From an uncultured Alphaproteobacteria bacterium (lineage in GTDB: Bacteria; Pseudomonadota; Alphaproteobacteria; RF32; CAG-239): 52,312 nt of DNA. The translations under genes were made by a program, and so were the position numbers. Of the stretch, positions 8,970 to 16,237 are shown piece by piece. A model generated the notes under the pieces. The model saw only the letters and a list, made by a program, of their open reading frames with translations. It did not search any database and was not told the DNA's origin. Every line of letters begins with the position of its first letter. Positions within the stretch are counted from its first letter, which is position 1. The DNA is taken from contig CAJTMA010000015.1 in NCBI GenBank assembly GCA_910577205.1, positions 1 through 52,312 on the forward strand, in the 5' to 3' direction.

Positions 8970-9233
8970 ATGGCAACAATATTAGCTATTTTTTTCGTGG
9001 GTCTTGTAGTGGTTTTGGTTGGTAAGTTCCTTTGCGCCTGTATAGGTGTTATTGGGGCTTTAGTAGAAAACATCGTAGGTGCTGCTCTTTGGGGTGGTTT
9101 CATCTTCTGGTGTTTTTCAACTTTCTTCACCTGCCACGCTTGGAATGATTTGACTATTGCATGGTGGGGAATCATTTTAGGAGGGATCTATGGTTTGTAT
9201 TTGACCATTAAGGAGAACAAATGTCTTATTTGA
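8970..9233 (+). CDS. Small hydrophobic membrane protein, 87 aa
   Basis: The product is strongly hydrophobic, with segments near residues 3-20, 24-42 (GVIGALVENIVGAALWGGF) and 62-80, so two or three inner-membrane helices are likely. It is rich in Gly, Trp and Cys (CAC near residue 22, and FWCF...FTCHAW). I do not recognise a family. No clear Shine-Dalgarno precedes the ATG at 8970. The case for a real gene rests on the promoter-like sequence upstream, a well-placed terminator just after the stop (9251-9284) and its membrane-protein composition. The complementary frame here is basic and low-complexity and I treat it as a shadow. Moderate confidence. Confidence 0.55.
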   Translation: MATILAIFFVGLVVVLVGKFLCACIGVIGALVENIVGAALWGGFIFWCFSTFFTCHAWNDLTIAWWGIILGGIYGLYLTIKENKCLI

Positions 9234-9250
9234 CTCTGACAAACAAATAT

Positions 9251-9284
9251 AAAAAAGCTGTTTCTTCGGAGGCGGCTTTTTTCT
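9251..9284 (+). terminator. Rho-independent terminator
   Basis: A 14-bp stem (9251-9264 with 9269-9282, several G-U pairs) closes on a TTCG tetraloop, and the right arm ends in a run of T. It ends the transcript of the small membrane protein gene. Confidence 0.85.
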
Positions 9285-9360
9285 TTGGGGTGGGGATGAA
9301 ATCAATTATAGGGCTATTATATCCTAAAGCAGTAAAAATTTGCGTAAGGGAGGCCTTGTT

Positions 9361-9702
9361 ATGGAACTGTATTTATTTTTGGCTTTGATTCTGATTTATT
9401 TGATGACAGCGTTTATGGTGAAGAAAGTTATTTTGCATAAAATATGGACTTTAGCTTTTATTGTCACTTTTGCCATTACTGCAATTTCAATCGCCTTTAT
9501 CCGTGTGAGCGGTCAGGATGTTATGATGTCTGCCAGTGAATTGAACTGGTATTATTTGTTGTATTTGTTTGGTTCTTTGTCCGTCGTTTTGGGGATTATC
9601 AACATCTGGATGTATCGCCGCGGTGTTTGGAAAATCCTGTCGGCTTCAGATAAAGCAAGCGACAGCGATGATGACGAAGATGATGATGACGATAAATTTT
9701 AA
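9361..9702 (+). CDS. Small membrane protein with acidic tail, 113 aa
   Basis: I choose ATG 9361 because AAGGGAGG lies just upstream at 9346-9353; an in-frame start at 9340 would overlap that site. Three hydrophobic segments are visible: residues 4-20, about 27-47, and 63-83. They are followed by a short basic stretch (MYRRGVWK) and a cytoplasm-facing tail of about 25 residues, nearly all Asp, Glu and Ser (SDDDEDDDDDK). By the positive-inside rule the basic stretch should be cytoplasmic, putting the acidic tail inside. A polyacidic tail could bind cations or basic proteins, but no family is recognised. It ends convergent with, and directly against, the gene at 9703, with no obvious terminator between them. 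Confidence 0.75.
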   Translation: MELYLFLALILIYLMTAFMVKKVILHKIWTLAFIVTFAITAISIAFIRVSGQDVMMSASELNWYYLLYLFGSLSVVLGIINIWMYRRGVWKILSASDKASDSDDDEDDDDDKF

Positions 9703-10368
9703 CTAAACAGTTTGCTTTAAGCAGAAACCGATTTCTTTGCCCCGGATGGGAATGAGATAGCGGTTTTTGCTGCAAGACAGAAATTTCTTCCGGGCATTGA
9801 GCAAACGGCAAGTTTGTTTGATGTCCGGCGTTTCTATCATTTTTTCTGTCGCAGACAAAGTTAATTTGAGCTGGGGAAGTTTGTTGATAAATTCTTTAAA
9901 CTGTTCCTCATCAAGCCAGGTAGGGGCTCCTGCCAAATCCTGAAATAATGTTACGGTCTGGTTGCCCGGGCGCAATTCGTCAGGATGCAATCCGGTCAGA
10001 AACAACAGGTTTTCTTCGGCTTCTTCCTGGTTATCGCTGGCATGGATGTAATTTCCTTCCAGAAGCTGGCGGTATTTGGCTTTCGCCATGACCATATTTA
10101 GGTTTTTTCCTTCGTGAAACTTGGGAGCGGTGTCGTTGACACAGATTACCAGAAAACTGCTTGTGCCGCAGAGCTTTTTCTTGCGCATGGCATTGGGCAG
10201 CTTTTTGCCGTAAAAGCGCGAAAGATTGCGGTTGAATTCGTTTGAGCTCCATGTGATTTCGAAAATTTGCAGGATATCAAACTGCTGTTTTATATCTGCT
10301 AAAATATCGTTTTCTTTATGGCGGCCGTTGGCCCAGAGAATAAACAGGTTAAAATCGTTTGACATCAT
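9703..10368 (-). CDS. Hypothetical protein, 221 aa
   Basis: The protein begins MMSNDFNLFILWANGRHKEN, with no signal peptide, so it is probably cytoplasmic. The N-terminal half looks alpha/beta: a strand ILWANGR, a helix, then ILQIFEITW and FLVICVNDTAP. A later segment, NYIHASDNQEEAEENLLFLTG, has the His-Ala/Gly-Ser/Thr-Asp/Asn plus acidic-helix look that I have seen in uncharacterised proteins of polysaccharide loci, but I cannot name the family with confidence. The start is one of two ATGs at 10368/10365 after AGAGGAAA. It is divergent from the FAD oxidoreductase gene with about 100 bases between. No operon partner is visible. Confidence 0.7.
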   Translation of the reverse strand: MMSNDFNLFILWANGRHKENDILADIKQQFDILQIFEITWSSNEFNRNLSRFYGKKLPNAMRKKKLCGTSSFLVICVNDTAPKFHEGKNLNMVMAKAKYRQLLEGNYIHASDNQEEAEENLLFLTGLHPDELRPGNQTVTLFQDLAGAPTWLDEEQFKEFINKLPQLKLTLSATEKMIETPDIKQTCRLLNARKKFLSCSKNRYLIPIRGKEIGFCLKQTV

Positions 10369-10470
10369 TTTCCTCTGATTTTATGATAACCGAAATTAAT
10401 GTCAGCATATTACTGTCAGGATAAAATTTAAGCAAGCATATTTTCCTGTAGCAGTTTTTTGGAAAGCAGC

Positions 10471-12060
10471 ATGATTAGAGTGAATAATATTCAGGCCAAT
10501 CTGAATGTTGGTTTAGACGGGCTTAAAGAAATTGTGTCAATGTGCACCGGGCTTGATTCTGATAATATTAAAAGCCTGCGGATTGCTAAAAAATCAGTGG
10601 ATGCGCGGAATAAAAGCAATGTGCATTTTGTGTATTCTTTGGATATGGAAGTCTGGGGAGATGAGGATTACATTGCTTCGATTTTAGCGTGGAAACAAGT
10701 TGAACTCATTAAAGAAAAGCCGCAATTAGCCATTGCACGCCGTCCGGAATCTAAGCTACGCCCGGTAGTTATCGGCAGCGGCCCGGCTGGGATGTTTGCC
10801 GTTTTGGCTTTGGCTGAAGCAGGGCAAAGGCCGATTGTTATAGAACGGGGAAAGCCTGTCAATGAGCGTCAGGAGGATGTTCGCTCTTTTTGGGCAAAAG
10901 GGATGTTAAATCCGAATTCAAATGTGCAATTCGGAGAAGGTGGCGCCGGAACTTTTTCTGATGGTAAGCTGATGACCGGGATAAAAAAGGACAAGTTTAC
11001 CGCTAAGGTTTTGCATGAACTGGCTGCCGCCGGCGCACCCGAGGAAATTCTTTATTTGGCGAAGCCGCATATCGGGACTGACAAATTGGTGACGGTTGTG
11101 CAGAATATCCGGAGAAAAATTACGGATTTGGGCGGAGAATATCGTTTTGAAGAACAGCTTGTCGGTTTGGATGTTAAAAATGATTGTTTGCGTGCGGCAA
11201 AAATCCAAAAAGCTGATGGTTCGGTTTATGAGTTGCCTGCTGACAAGTTAATTTTGGCAGTAGGGCATAGCGCGCGCGATACATTTGAGATGTTGTATGA
11301 TGCCGGTGTGGCAATGGAACAAAAACCGTTTTCCATCGGTGTGCGAATTGAGCATTTGCAGAGCATGATAGATACCGCGCAATATGGGCGTTATGCCGGT
11401 CGTCCGGAATTGGGCGCGGCAGATTATAAATTGGCCGTGCATTTGCCCAATGGTCGTTCAGCCTATACTTTTTGTATGTGTCCGGGAGGCGAAGTTGTGG
11501 CTGCGGCATCGGAAAACGGGCGGGTGGTAACCAATGGCATGAGTGAATTTGCCCGAGCTAAGACGAATGCTAATGCGGCTTTGCTGGTAGGGGTTAATCC
11601 CACAGACTTTGGCGGAGAACATCCGTTGCAAGGGATGTTTTGGCAGCGTGAACTGGAAGCTAAGGCTTACGAGCTGGGCGGACGGAACTATTTTGCTCCG
11701 GTGCAGCGTGTTGGGGACTTTTTAGCCTGCCGTCCATCGGTTAAAGCCGGAGAAGTAACACCTTCTTATTGCCCCGGTGTCACTTGGACAGATTTGGCGT
11801 TGTTGTTTCCTGATTATGTTATCGAAACTCTGCAACTTGCATTAACTGAAATGAACAACAAACTGAAAGGCTTTTCTCATCCCGATGCGGTGTTAACCGC
11901 TATAGAAACCCGCTCGTCATCGCCCATCAGAATTTTGCGTGACGAAACATATCAAAGCAATATTCGCGGTCTTTATCCCTGTGGCGAAGGTGCAGGGTAT
12001 GCGGGGGGGATTGTGTCGTCAGCCGTTGACGGGTTAAAAACCTGTCTGGCTGGTAACTAG
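10471..12060 (+). CDS. FAD-dependent oxidoreductase, COG2509-like
   Basis: The protein has an N-terminal domain of about 95 residues, then a Rossmann FAD-binding motif VIGSGPAGMFAVLALAEAG near residues 100-120 and VIERGKPVNER, followed by a GEGGAGTFSDGK motif. The C-terminus has RPSVKAGEVTPSYCPGV and a final GLYPCGEGAGYAGGIVSSAV, typical of the second FAD contact. This combination marks the uncharacterised FAD-dependent dehydrogenases of COG2509. The substrate is unknown. Of 529 residues, the start at ATG 10471 is chosen because GGAAAG lies five bases upstream; a TTG at 10459 would include that site. The last codons (Leu-Ala-Gly-Asn-stop) form the left outer arm of palindrome E2, so the element or the terminator it sits in overlaps the gene's end. 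Confidence 0.88.
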   Translation: MIRVNNIQANLNVGLDGLKEIVSMCTGLDSDNIKSLRIAKKSVDARNKSNVHFVYSLDMEVWGDEDYIASILAWKQVELIKEKPQLAIARRPESKLRPVVIGSGPAGMFAVLALAEAGQRPIVIERGKPVNERQEDVRSFWAKGMLNPNSNVQFGEGGAGTFSDGKLMTGIKKDKFTAKVLHELAAAGAPEEILYLAKPHIGTDKLVTVVQNIRRKITDLGGEYRFEEQLVGLDVKNDCLRAAKIQKADGSVYELPADKLILAVGHSARDTFEMLYDAGVAMEQKPFSIGVRIEHLQSMIDTAQYGRYAGRPELGAADYKLAVHLPNGRSAYTFCMCPGGEVVAAASENGRVVTNGMSEFARAKTNANAALLVGVNPTDFGGEHPLQGMFWQRELEAKAYELGGRNYFAPVQRVGDFLACRPSVKAGEVTPSYCPGVTWTDLALLFPDYVIETLQLALTEMNNKLKGFSHPDAVLTAIETRSSSPIRILRDETYQSNIRGLYPCGEGAGYAGGIVSSAVDGLKTCLAGN

Positions 12061-12160
12061 AGCAATTTTTCGCAGTCAGAAAAATGCTCATGTACTGTTT
12101 TGTACACTCCGCTTTTTCAGCTGCTTAAATTGCTCTATTTATACGCCAGCCAAGTTTTTA
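12047..12160. repeat. Core-containing nested palindrome E2
   Basis: TGGCTGG at the end of the upstream coding sequence pairs with CCAGCCA near 12146-12152, after which comes AAGTTTTTA. The inner stem pairs TAGAGCAATTT with AAATTGCTCTA, and GCAG..GAAAAA with TTTTTC..CTGC. The core at 12087-12111 is CTCATGTAC, a short loop and TGTACACTCCG, with the T-A version of the closing pair. The outer stem plus T-run would make a terminator on its own. Confidence 0.85.
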
Positions 12161-12162
12161 TG

Positions 12163-12292
12163 TTTCGGGTTTGTATAATGGAGAATTAGAGCAATTTTAC
12201 GTGAATGATAAAAATTCACGTAGCTAAATGTACGCTAAAATTTTTATCATCATTAGAAATTACTCTACTTCTCTCATTCTCCAATCCCGAAA
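12163..12292. repeat. Core-containing nested palindrome E3
   Basis: The outer arms TTTCGGG and CCCGAAA pair and are unique to this locus. The inner arms (TAGAGCAATTTTACGTGAATG..., against ATCATCATTAGAAATTACTCTA) nearly match E1 and E9. The core at 12215-12236 is CACGTAGCTAAATGTACGCT, identical to E9. Confidence 0.85.
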
Positions 12293-12295
12293 ATG

Positions 12296-12377
12296 TTTTC
12301 AGCTGCTTAAATTGCTCTATTTATACGCCAGCCAAGTTTTTATGTTTCGGGTTTGTATAGTGGAGAAGTAGAGCAAT
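12296..12377. repeat. Partial tandem copy of 12114-12195
   Basis: About 82 bases repeat 12114-12195 almost exactly at an offset of 182. The copy contains the right half of E2 (TTTTCAGCTGCTTAAATTGC onward), the spacer and the left half of E3. It breaks off just after TAGAGCAAT. The few differences (GTATAG for GTATAA, GAAGT for GAATT) show the copy is not brand new. Confidence 0.9.
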
Positions 12378-12539
12378 GATGAGTTTAGTATCTGACTTTC
12401 AAGCCTGTTAATTCATCGATTAATGTTCGTTTTTATTTATATATTGGTTTTTTATAGTGGACATATCGGATAATCCGTTTGCCTTTCATTAGGGGTTTGT
12501 TATCATTCATTCAATAATTAACAGACTTAAGGAATAGTC

Positions 12540-13841
12540 ATGAAAGTTGCGATTATCGGAACCGGATATGTCGGGCTGCCGACAGGTATCGGTCTTAGTG
12601 AGCTTGGCAATCAAGTGGTTTGCATTGATAAAATCGAAGAGAAAATTGCTTCTCTGCAAAAAGGGATTGCCACAATTTATGAAGACGGGATGGAAGATTT
12701 GTTCCAGCGAAATCTGGCTTCCGGCCGGTTAAGTTTTACAACGGATATGAAAGCTGGTGTTTCTGGAGCTGATGTGGTGATGATTGCGGTCGGGACGCCG
12801 CCTCATCCGGTTACCAAAGAGGCTGATTTGAAGTATATCCGTGCGGCGGCCGAAGAATTGGCGCAATATCTTGACGGTTATACTGTTGTGGCGACCAAGT
12901 CTACAGTTCCGGTGGGCACGGGGGATGATGTGGAAGCCATTATCCGCCGGGTTAATCCGGAAGCTGATTGCGATGTGGTTTCATTGCCCGAGTTTTTGCG
13001 CGAAGGATTTGCTGTTCATGACTTTTTTAATCCGGATCGGATTGTTATCGGCGCTAATACGGAAAAAGCCAAAAATGTTTTGTTGGAATTGTATCGTCCG
13101 TTTGCAGGGAAGACGGAATTTCTGTTAGTGAGCCGTAAGTCTTCTGAAACAATCAAATATGCCTCCAATGCGTTTCTGGCAATGAAGATTCACTATATCA
13201 ACGAAATGGCGGATTTTTGTGAAAAAGCTGGAGCTGATATTCGGGAAGTGGCAAAAGGAATGGGTTTAGACAGCCGTATCGGCGGTAAATTTCTTAATCC
13301 GGGGCCAGGGTATGGCGGTTCGTGTTTTCCCAAAGATACGAATGCCATGGCGCAGATGGGCAAAAAATATGGTGCGCATTTGTCCTTGATTGAAACGACT
13401 ATTGCCCAAAATGATGCACGGAAAGTGCAGATGGCTCAGCGTGTGACAGAAATGACCGGCGGCAAGCCTGACGTGCGGATTGCCGTTTTGGGGTTGGCGT
13501 TTAAAGGCGGTACGGATGATTGTCGGGATTCTCCGGCGATGCAGATTTTGCAGGAAATTCTGAAGGAACATTCCAATGTCTGTGTTTATGATCCGAAAGC
13601 TATGGATAATGCCAAAACAATGCTTGGGACAGCCGTCGACTATGCCGCTAATGCCGAGCAGGCTTGTGAAAAAGCGGATATTGCGGTTATTTTGACGGAA
13701 TGGGAAGAGTTTAAACAATTGGATTTGGCAAAACTTAGATTAATTATGAATAAGCCGCTGATTTTAGATTTGCGGAATATGTTGGATGCTTCGGCAGTCA
13801 GAGAAAACGGTTTTGTTTATTCCTGCATTGGGAAAAGGTAG
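12540..13841 (+). CDS. ugd: UDP-glucose 6-dehydrogenase
   Basis: The enzyme oxidises UDP-glucose to UDP-glucuronate using two NAD+, a precursor for acidic surface polysaccharides. The N-terminal Rossmann motif is GTGYVGLPTGIGL (residues 7-19). VGTPPHP (84-90) and KSTVPVGTG (120-128) are family signatures, and GYGGSCFPKD carries the catalytic Cys262. The C-terminal Rossmann domain includes VLGLAFKGGTDDCRDSPAM. The length of 433 is typical. A related UDP-sugar dehydrogenase with another substrate (ManNAc or GlcNAc) is possible, but the pattern fits Ugd best. AAGGAA precedes the ATG. It is followed after 4 bases by galE, so the two very likely form an operon supplying nucleotide sugars. Confidence 0.9.
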   Translation: MKVAIIGTGYVGLPTGIGLSELGNQVVCIDKIEEKIASLQKGIATIYEDGMEDLFQRNLASGRLSFTTDMKAGVSGADVVMIAVGTPPHPVTKEADLKYIRAAAEELAQYLDGYTVVATKSTVPVGTGDDVEAIIRRVNPEADCDVVSLPEFLREGFAVHDFFNPDRIVIGANTEKAKNVLLELYRPFAGKTEFLLVSRKSSETIKYASNAFLAMKIHYINEMADFCEKAGADIREVAKGMGLDSRIGGKFLNPGPGYGGSCFPKDTNAMAQMGKKYGAHLSLIETTIAQNDARKVQMAQRVTEMTGGKPDVRIAVLGLAFKGGTDDCRDSPAMQILQEILKEHSNVCVYDPKAMDNAKTMLGTAVDYAANAEQACEKADIAVILTEWEEFKQLDLAKLRLIMNKPLILDLRNMLDASAVRENGFVYSCIGKR

Positions 13842-13845
13842 AAAA

Positions 13846-14811
13846 ATGGCAAAAGTATTGGTTATCGGCGGTGCTGGATATATCGGCAGCCATGTGGTGA
13901 AAGCTCTGCTTGAGAAAGGGCATCAGGCGGCTGTCTATGATAACTTGTCGACTGGGCAGAAAGTTAATCTTTTTGAACAGGCTGAGTTTATTGAGGGGGA
14001 TATTTTAGATTCCGGACTGTTGTTCGACACTTTGCGCAACGGTTTTGATGCAGTGGTACATTTGGCGGCGAAAAAAGCTGTCGGCGAATCGATGGAAAAA
14101 CCGAATAAATATTCCATAAATAATATTCAGGGGTCATTGAATATCCTTATGGCAATGGCGGAATGCGGCGTGCGCCATATCGTTTTTTCGTCTTCTGCTG
14201 CCGTTTACGGTATGCCGGAATATTTGCCGGTAGATGAGGCTCATCCGCTCAATCCGATTAACTATTATGGTTTTACCAAATTGGAAATTGAAAAATTTAT
14301 GGATTGGTATGACCGCCTTAAAGATATGCGTTATGTGGCGTTACGTTATTTTAATGCAGTTGGCTATGATTCTGAGGGAAAAATCCGCGGGAAAGAGAAA
14401 AATCCGCAGAATTTGTTGCCGATTATCATGGAAACGGCTGCCGGAGTGCGTGATGGGATGTCGGTTTTCGGTTCGGATTATGATACCCGTGACGGAACTT
14501 GTATTCGTGATTATATTCATGTCAGCGATTTGGCTTCGGCTCATGTCTTGGCAATAGAGAAGCTGATTGAAGGAATGCCTTCTGCTGTATTGAATCTCGG
14601 AACAGGAGAAGGAACGTCTGTCAAAGAAATGATAGATGCCGCTGAGAAGGTTACGGGCAAAAAGCTGAATGTTACCTATGCCGGACGGCGTGCGGGAGAT
14701 CCTGCGACTTTGATTGCCTCATCAGAAAAAGCTCGCAATTTGTTGGGATGGAAACCGCAAATAACGGATATTGAAGAAATTATCCGTACGACTTGGAATT
14801 TGGAACACTAA
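13846..14811 (+). CDS. galE: UDP-glucose 4-epimerase
   Basis: GalE interconverts UDP-glucose and UDP-galactose by transient oxidation at C4. This is an extended short-chain dehydrogenase of 321 residues. NAD is bound by GGAGYIGSHVV (8-18), and the catalytic residues are Ser116/117 in FSSSAAVYG with Tyr141-x3-Lys145. Further matches are NYYGFTKLEIE, RYFNAVG and CIRDYIHVSDLA. I place the start at ATG 13846; the frame is open upstream to 13786, but that would overlap ugd by 56 bases and lacks a ribosome site, whereas AAAAGGTAGAAAA precedes 13846. It is followed by the SIMPL gene 23 bases on. Confidence 0.92.
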   Translation: MAKVLVIGGAGYIGSHVVKALLEKGHQAAVYDNLSTGQKVNLFEQAEFIEGDILDSGLLFDTLRNGFDAVVHLAAKKAVGESMEKPNKYSINNIQGSLNILMAMAECGVRHIVFSSSAAVYGMPEYLPVDEAHPLNPINYYGFTKLEIEKFMDWYDRLKDMRYVALRYFNAVGYDSEGKIRGKEKNPQNLLPIIMETAAGVRDGMSVFGSDYDTRDGTCIRDYIHVSDLASAHVLAIEKLIEGMPSAVLNLGTGEGTSVKEMIDAAEKVTGKKLNVTYAGRRAGDPATLIASSEKARNLLGWKPQITDIEEIIRTTWNLEH

Positions 14812-14834
14812 TATTAAACAAGGAGATTTGAGTG

Positions 14835-15575
14835 ATGGAATGTCAGACAAACTGCCGTTGTGGCGGTAAAATCTTCGGGGCTTTGCTTATTGCGGCCGGT
14901 TTGGCCTGTGGTGGCTTTTTTCCGGGATATTATTACTATCAGGCTAAATTAAAAAGCAACTTTGTCAGCGTCAAAGGGTTGGCTGAAACTGATGTCCGTG
15001 CTGATTTGGCCGTATGGGATATTAAGTATGTGGCTACAGGTAATGAGCTGTCTGCCACGCAACAGCAAATTAATCAGAATTTGGTGGCGGTGCGCAATTT
15101 CTTGAAAGAGCATGGTTTCCAGTCTGAGGAAATCATTGAAGGGCGTATTGAAACCAATGATTTGATGACAAACCCATATCGGGATAATACCCAAAATTCT
15201 GTGCGCTTTATTGTAAGCCAGACGGTAACCGTACGCAGCACCAAGGTAGATGAAGTTGAGAAAGCTCTGCGCTCAACAGGTGATTTGGTTGCTAAAGGCG
15301 TCATTCTGGATAATCAATATGGTTCTCCCGTTTCTTATATTTTTACACGGTTGAATGATATTAAACCGCAGATGCTGGAAGAAGCAACCCGCAATGCAAC
15401 AGCCGCAGCTCAAGAGTTTGCCAAAAGTTCAAACAGTAAAGTCGGCAAAATCCGCCGCGCCCAACAAGGCGTATTTTCAATCCTCCCCCGTGAGCAGGCC
15501 AACAATGCCATGGAAAGCGCTCAGATTAACAAGAGGGTTAGGGTGGTGTCGACGGTGGAGTTCTGGTTGGAATAA
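14835..15575 (+). CDS. SIMPL-domain (DUF541) envelope protein
   Basis: SIMPL proteins (DUF541, like E. coli YggE) are periplasmic or membrane-anchored proteins of poorly known function, linked to oxidative-stress tolerance in some bacteria. Here a short Cys-containing N-terminus (CQTNCRCGG) precedes one hydrophobic segment (about residues 15-35), which anchors the protein. The SIMPL domain begins at FVSVKGLAETDVRADLAVW and includes the ATQQQINQN helix and FKEHGFQSEEI-like segments. The C-terminus ends KRVRVVSTVEFWL as usual. AGGAGA at 14821 favours ATG 14835 over the GTG at 14832. It follows galE closely and may be co-transcribed, though its job has no clear tie to sugar metabolism. The stop codon adjoins palindrome E5. 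Confidence 0.85.
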   Translation: MECQTNCRCGGKIFGALLIAAGLACGGFFPGYYYYQAKLKSNFVSVKGLAETDVRADLAVWDIKYVATGNELSATQQQINQNLVAVRNFLKEHGFQSEEIIEGRIETNDLMTNPYRDNTQNSVRFIVSQTVTVRSTKVDEVEKALRSTGDLVAKGVILDNQYGSPVSYIFTRLNDIKPQMLEEATRNATAAAQEFAKSSNSKVGKIRRAQQGVFSILPREQANNAMESAQINKRVRVVSTVEFWLE

Positions 15576-15698
15576 AAAAGTTGTATAATGGGCTATTAAT
15601 ACAGATTTGTCGGGTTGGCAAAATGCTCATGTACTATTGTGTACACTCCGCTTTTGTCACCCTAAAATCTTATTACTAGCCACATTCTCCAACTTTTA
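15574..15698. repeat. Core-containing nested palindrome E5
   Basis: The palindrome starts in the stop codon of the SIMPL gene. AAAAAAGTTG pairs with CAACTTTTA at 15690-15698. GGCTATTAATA pairs with TTATTACTAGCC, and GGTTGGCAAAA with TTTTGTCACCC. The core at 15626-15650 is CTCATGTACTATTGTGTACACTCCG. This is the first copy of a 184-bp tandem duplication. Confidence 0.85.
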
Positions 15699-15704
15699 GC
15701 TAGT

Positions 15705-15759
15705 TTGGCGGGTAGCTAGAGTGATTTAGGAATCACTCTATTTACGCACGCTACCCAAG
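15705..15759. repeat. Core-less palindrome E6
   Basis: GGGTAGC (15710-15716) pairs with GCTACCC (15750-15756), and TAGAGTGATT (15717-15726) with AATCACTCTA (15731-15740), leaving a four-base TAGG loop. The arms resemble E2 but the GTAC core and inner stem are missing, so this looks like a deletion derivative. AAGTTGTT follows the right arm. Confidence 0.8.
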
Positions 15760-15882
15760 TTGTTAATAGGAATGGGCTATTAATACAGATTTGTCGGGTT
15801 GGCAAAATGCTCATGTACTATTGTGTACACTCCGCTTTTGTCACCCTAAAATCTTATTACTAGCCGCATTCTCCAACTTTTA
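15757..15882. repeat. Core-containing nested palindrome E7
   Basis: This is a near-identical second copy of E5, displaced by 184 bases, with its core at 15810-15834. The only clear changes are in the outer left arm and one base in the right arm (GCCGCATT for GCCACATT). It is followed at 15888-15915 by the left half of a further element (GGCTGGTAACTGGAGCAATT). Confidence 0.85.
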
Positions 15883-15935
15883 GCTTGTTTGGCTGGTAAC
15901 TGGAGCAATTTTACGGTGTTTACAGGAGGATAATT

Positions 15936-16208
15936 ATGGATCCATTAATTGCAGAAACGATAGGTTATATTGGTGGTTTGTGTACGGCGTTTTGTTTTAT
16001 GCCGCAAACGTTGAAGACTATTCGGAGCAAGAATGTGCAGGGGTTGTCGCTGGTTAGCTATATTCTTTACTGCATCGGGATTTTGTCATGGGTTTTATAT
16101 GGCATTTATGTTCATTCGGTTCAGATGGTTGTCTTTAATTCAATTTCTTTATTCTTTGCCGGATATATTCTTATTATGATTTTGATTTATCGCAAAAAAG
16201 CCGCTTAA
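15936..16208 (+). CDS. SemiSWEET-type sugar transporter, 90 aa
   Basis: SemiSWEETs are small three-helix membrane proteins that dimerise to make a passive sugar channel. The three helices are visible at about residues 8-24, 38-58 and 63-83. The family PQ signature CFMPQTLKTIRSKNVQGLS (20-38) contains the hinge proline. The ATG at 15936 follows a strong AGGAGG. The stop codon lies inside the loop of the terminator at 16194-16220, so transcript and reading frame end together. The sugar is not predictable from sequence. Neighbouring ugd/galE and nagAB suggest a sugar setting, but the gene has its own upstream gap. High confidence in the family. Confidence 0.92.
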   Translation: MDPLIAETIGYIGGLCTAFCFMPQTLKTIRSKNVQGLSLVSYILYCIGILSWVLYGIYVHSVQMVVFNSISLFFAGYILIMILIYRKKAA

Positions 16209-16220
16209 TGCGGCTTTTTT
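16194..16220. terminator. Rho-independent terminator, bidirectional
   Basis: An 11-bp stem AAAAAAGCCGC/GCGGCTTTTTT with loop TTAAT. The SemiSWEET stop codon TAA is in the loop. It also faces nagB on the other strand. Confidence 0.9.
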
Positions 16221-16237
16221 GTTGGTGTCTGAAATTT

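Larger units (their letters stand above)
12061..12539. other. Intergenic stretch of 479 bases
   Basis: It holds palindromes E2 and E3 and a partial tandem copy of their junction up to 12377. The remaining 160 bases before ugd are AT-rich. They include AAGGAA at 12529-12534, which serves as the ugd ribosome site. I see no gene and no strong promoter match. Confidence 0.6.
15576..15934. other. Intergenic stretch of 359 bases
   Basis: It is filled by palindromes E5, E6, E7 and a half element (15888-15915). The SemiSWEET ribosome site follows at 15925-15930. A 184-bp unit starting at 15590 repeats from 15774 to about 15911. No gene is visible. Confidence 0.7.

Noticed and set aside
8906..9175. 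Minus-strand frame opposite the small membrane protein
   Set aside because: It is basic and low in complexity and has no promoter or terminator, whereas the plus strand has both.
12047..12377. CRISPR-like array
   Set aside because: The repeats are long imperfect palindromes of about 110-130 bases with no regular unique spacers, and no cas genes are present.
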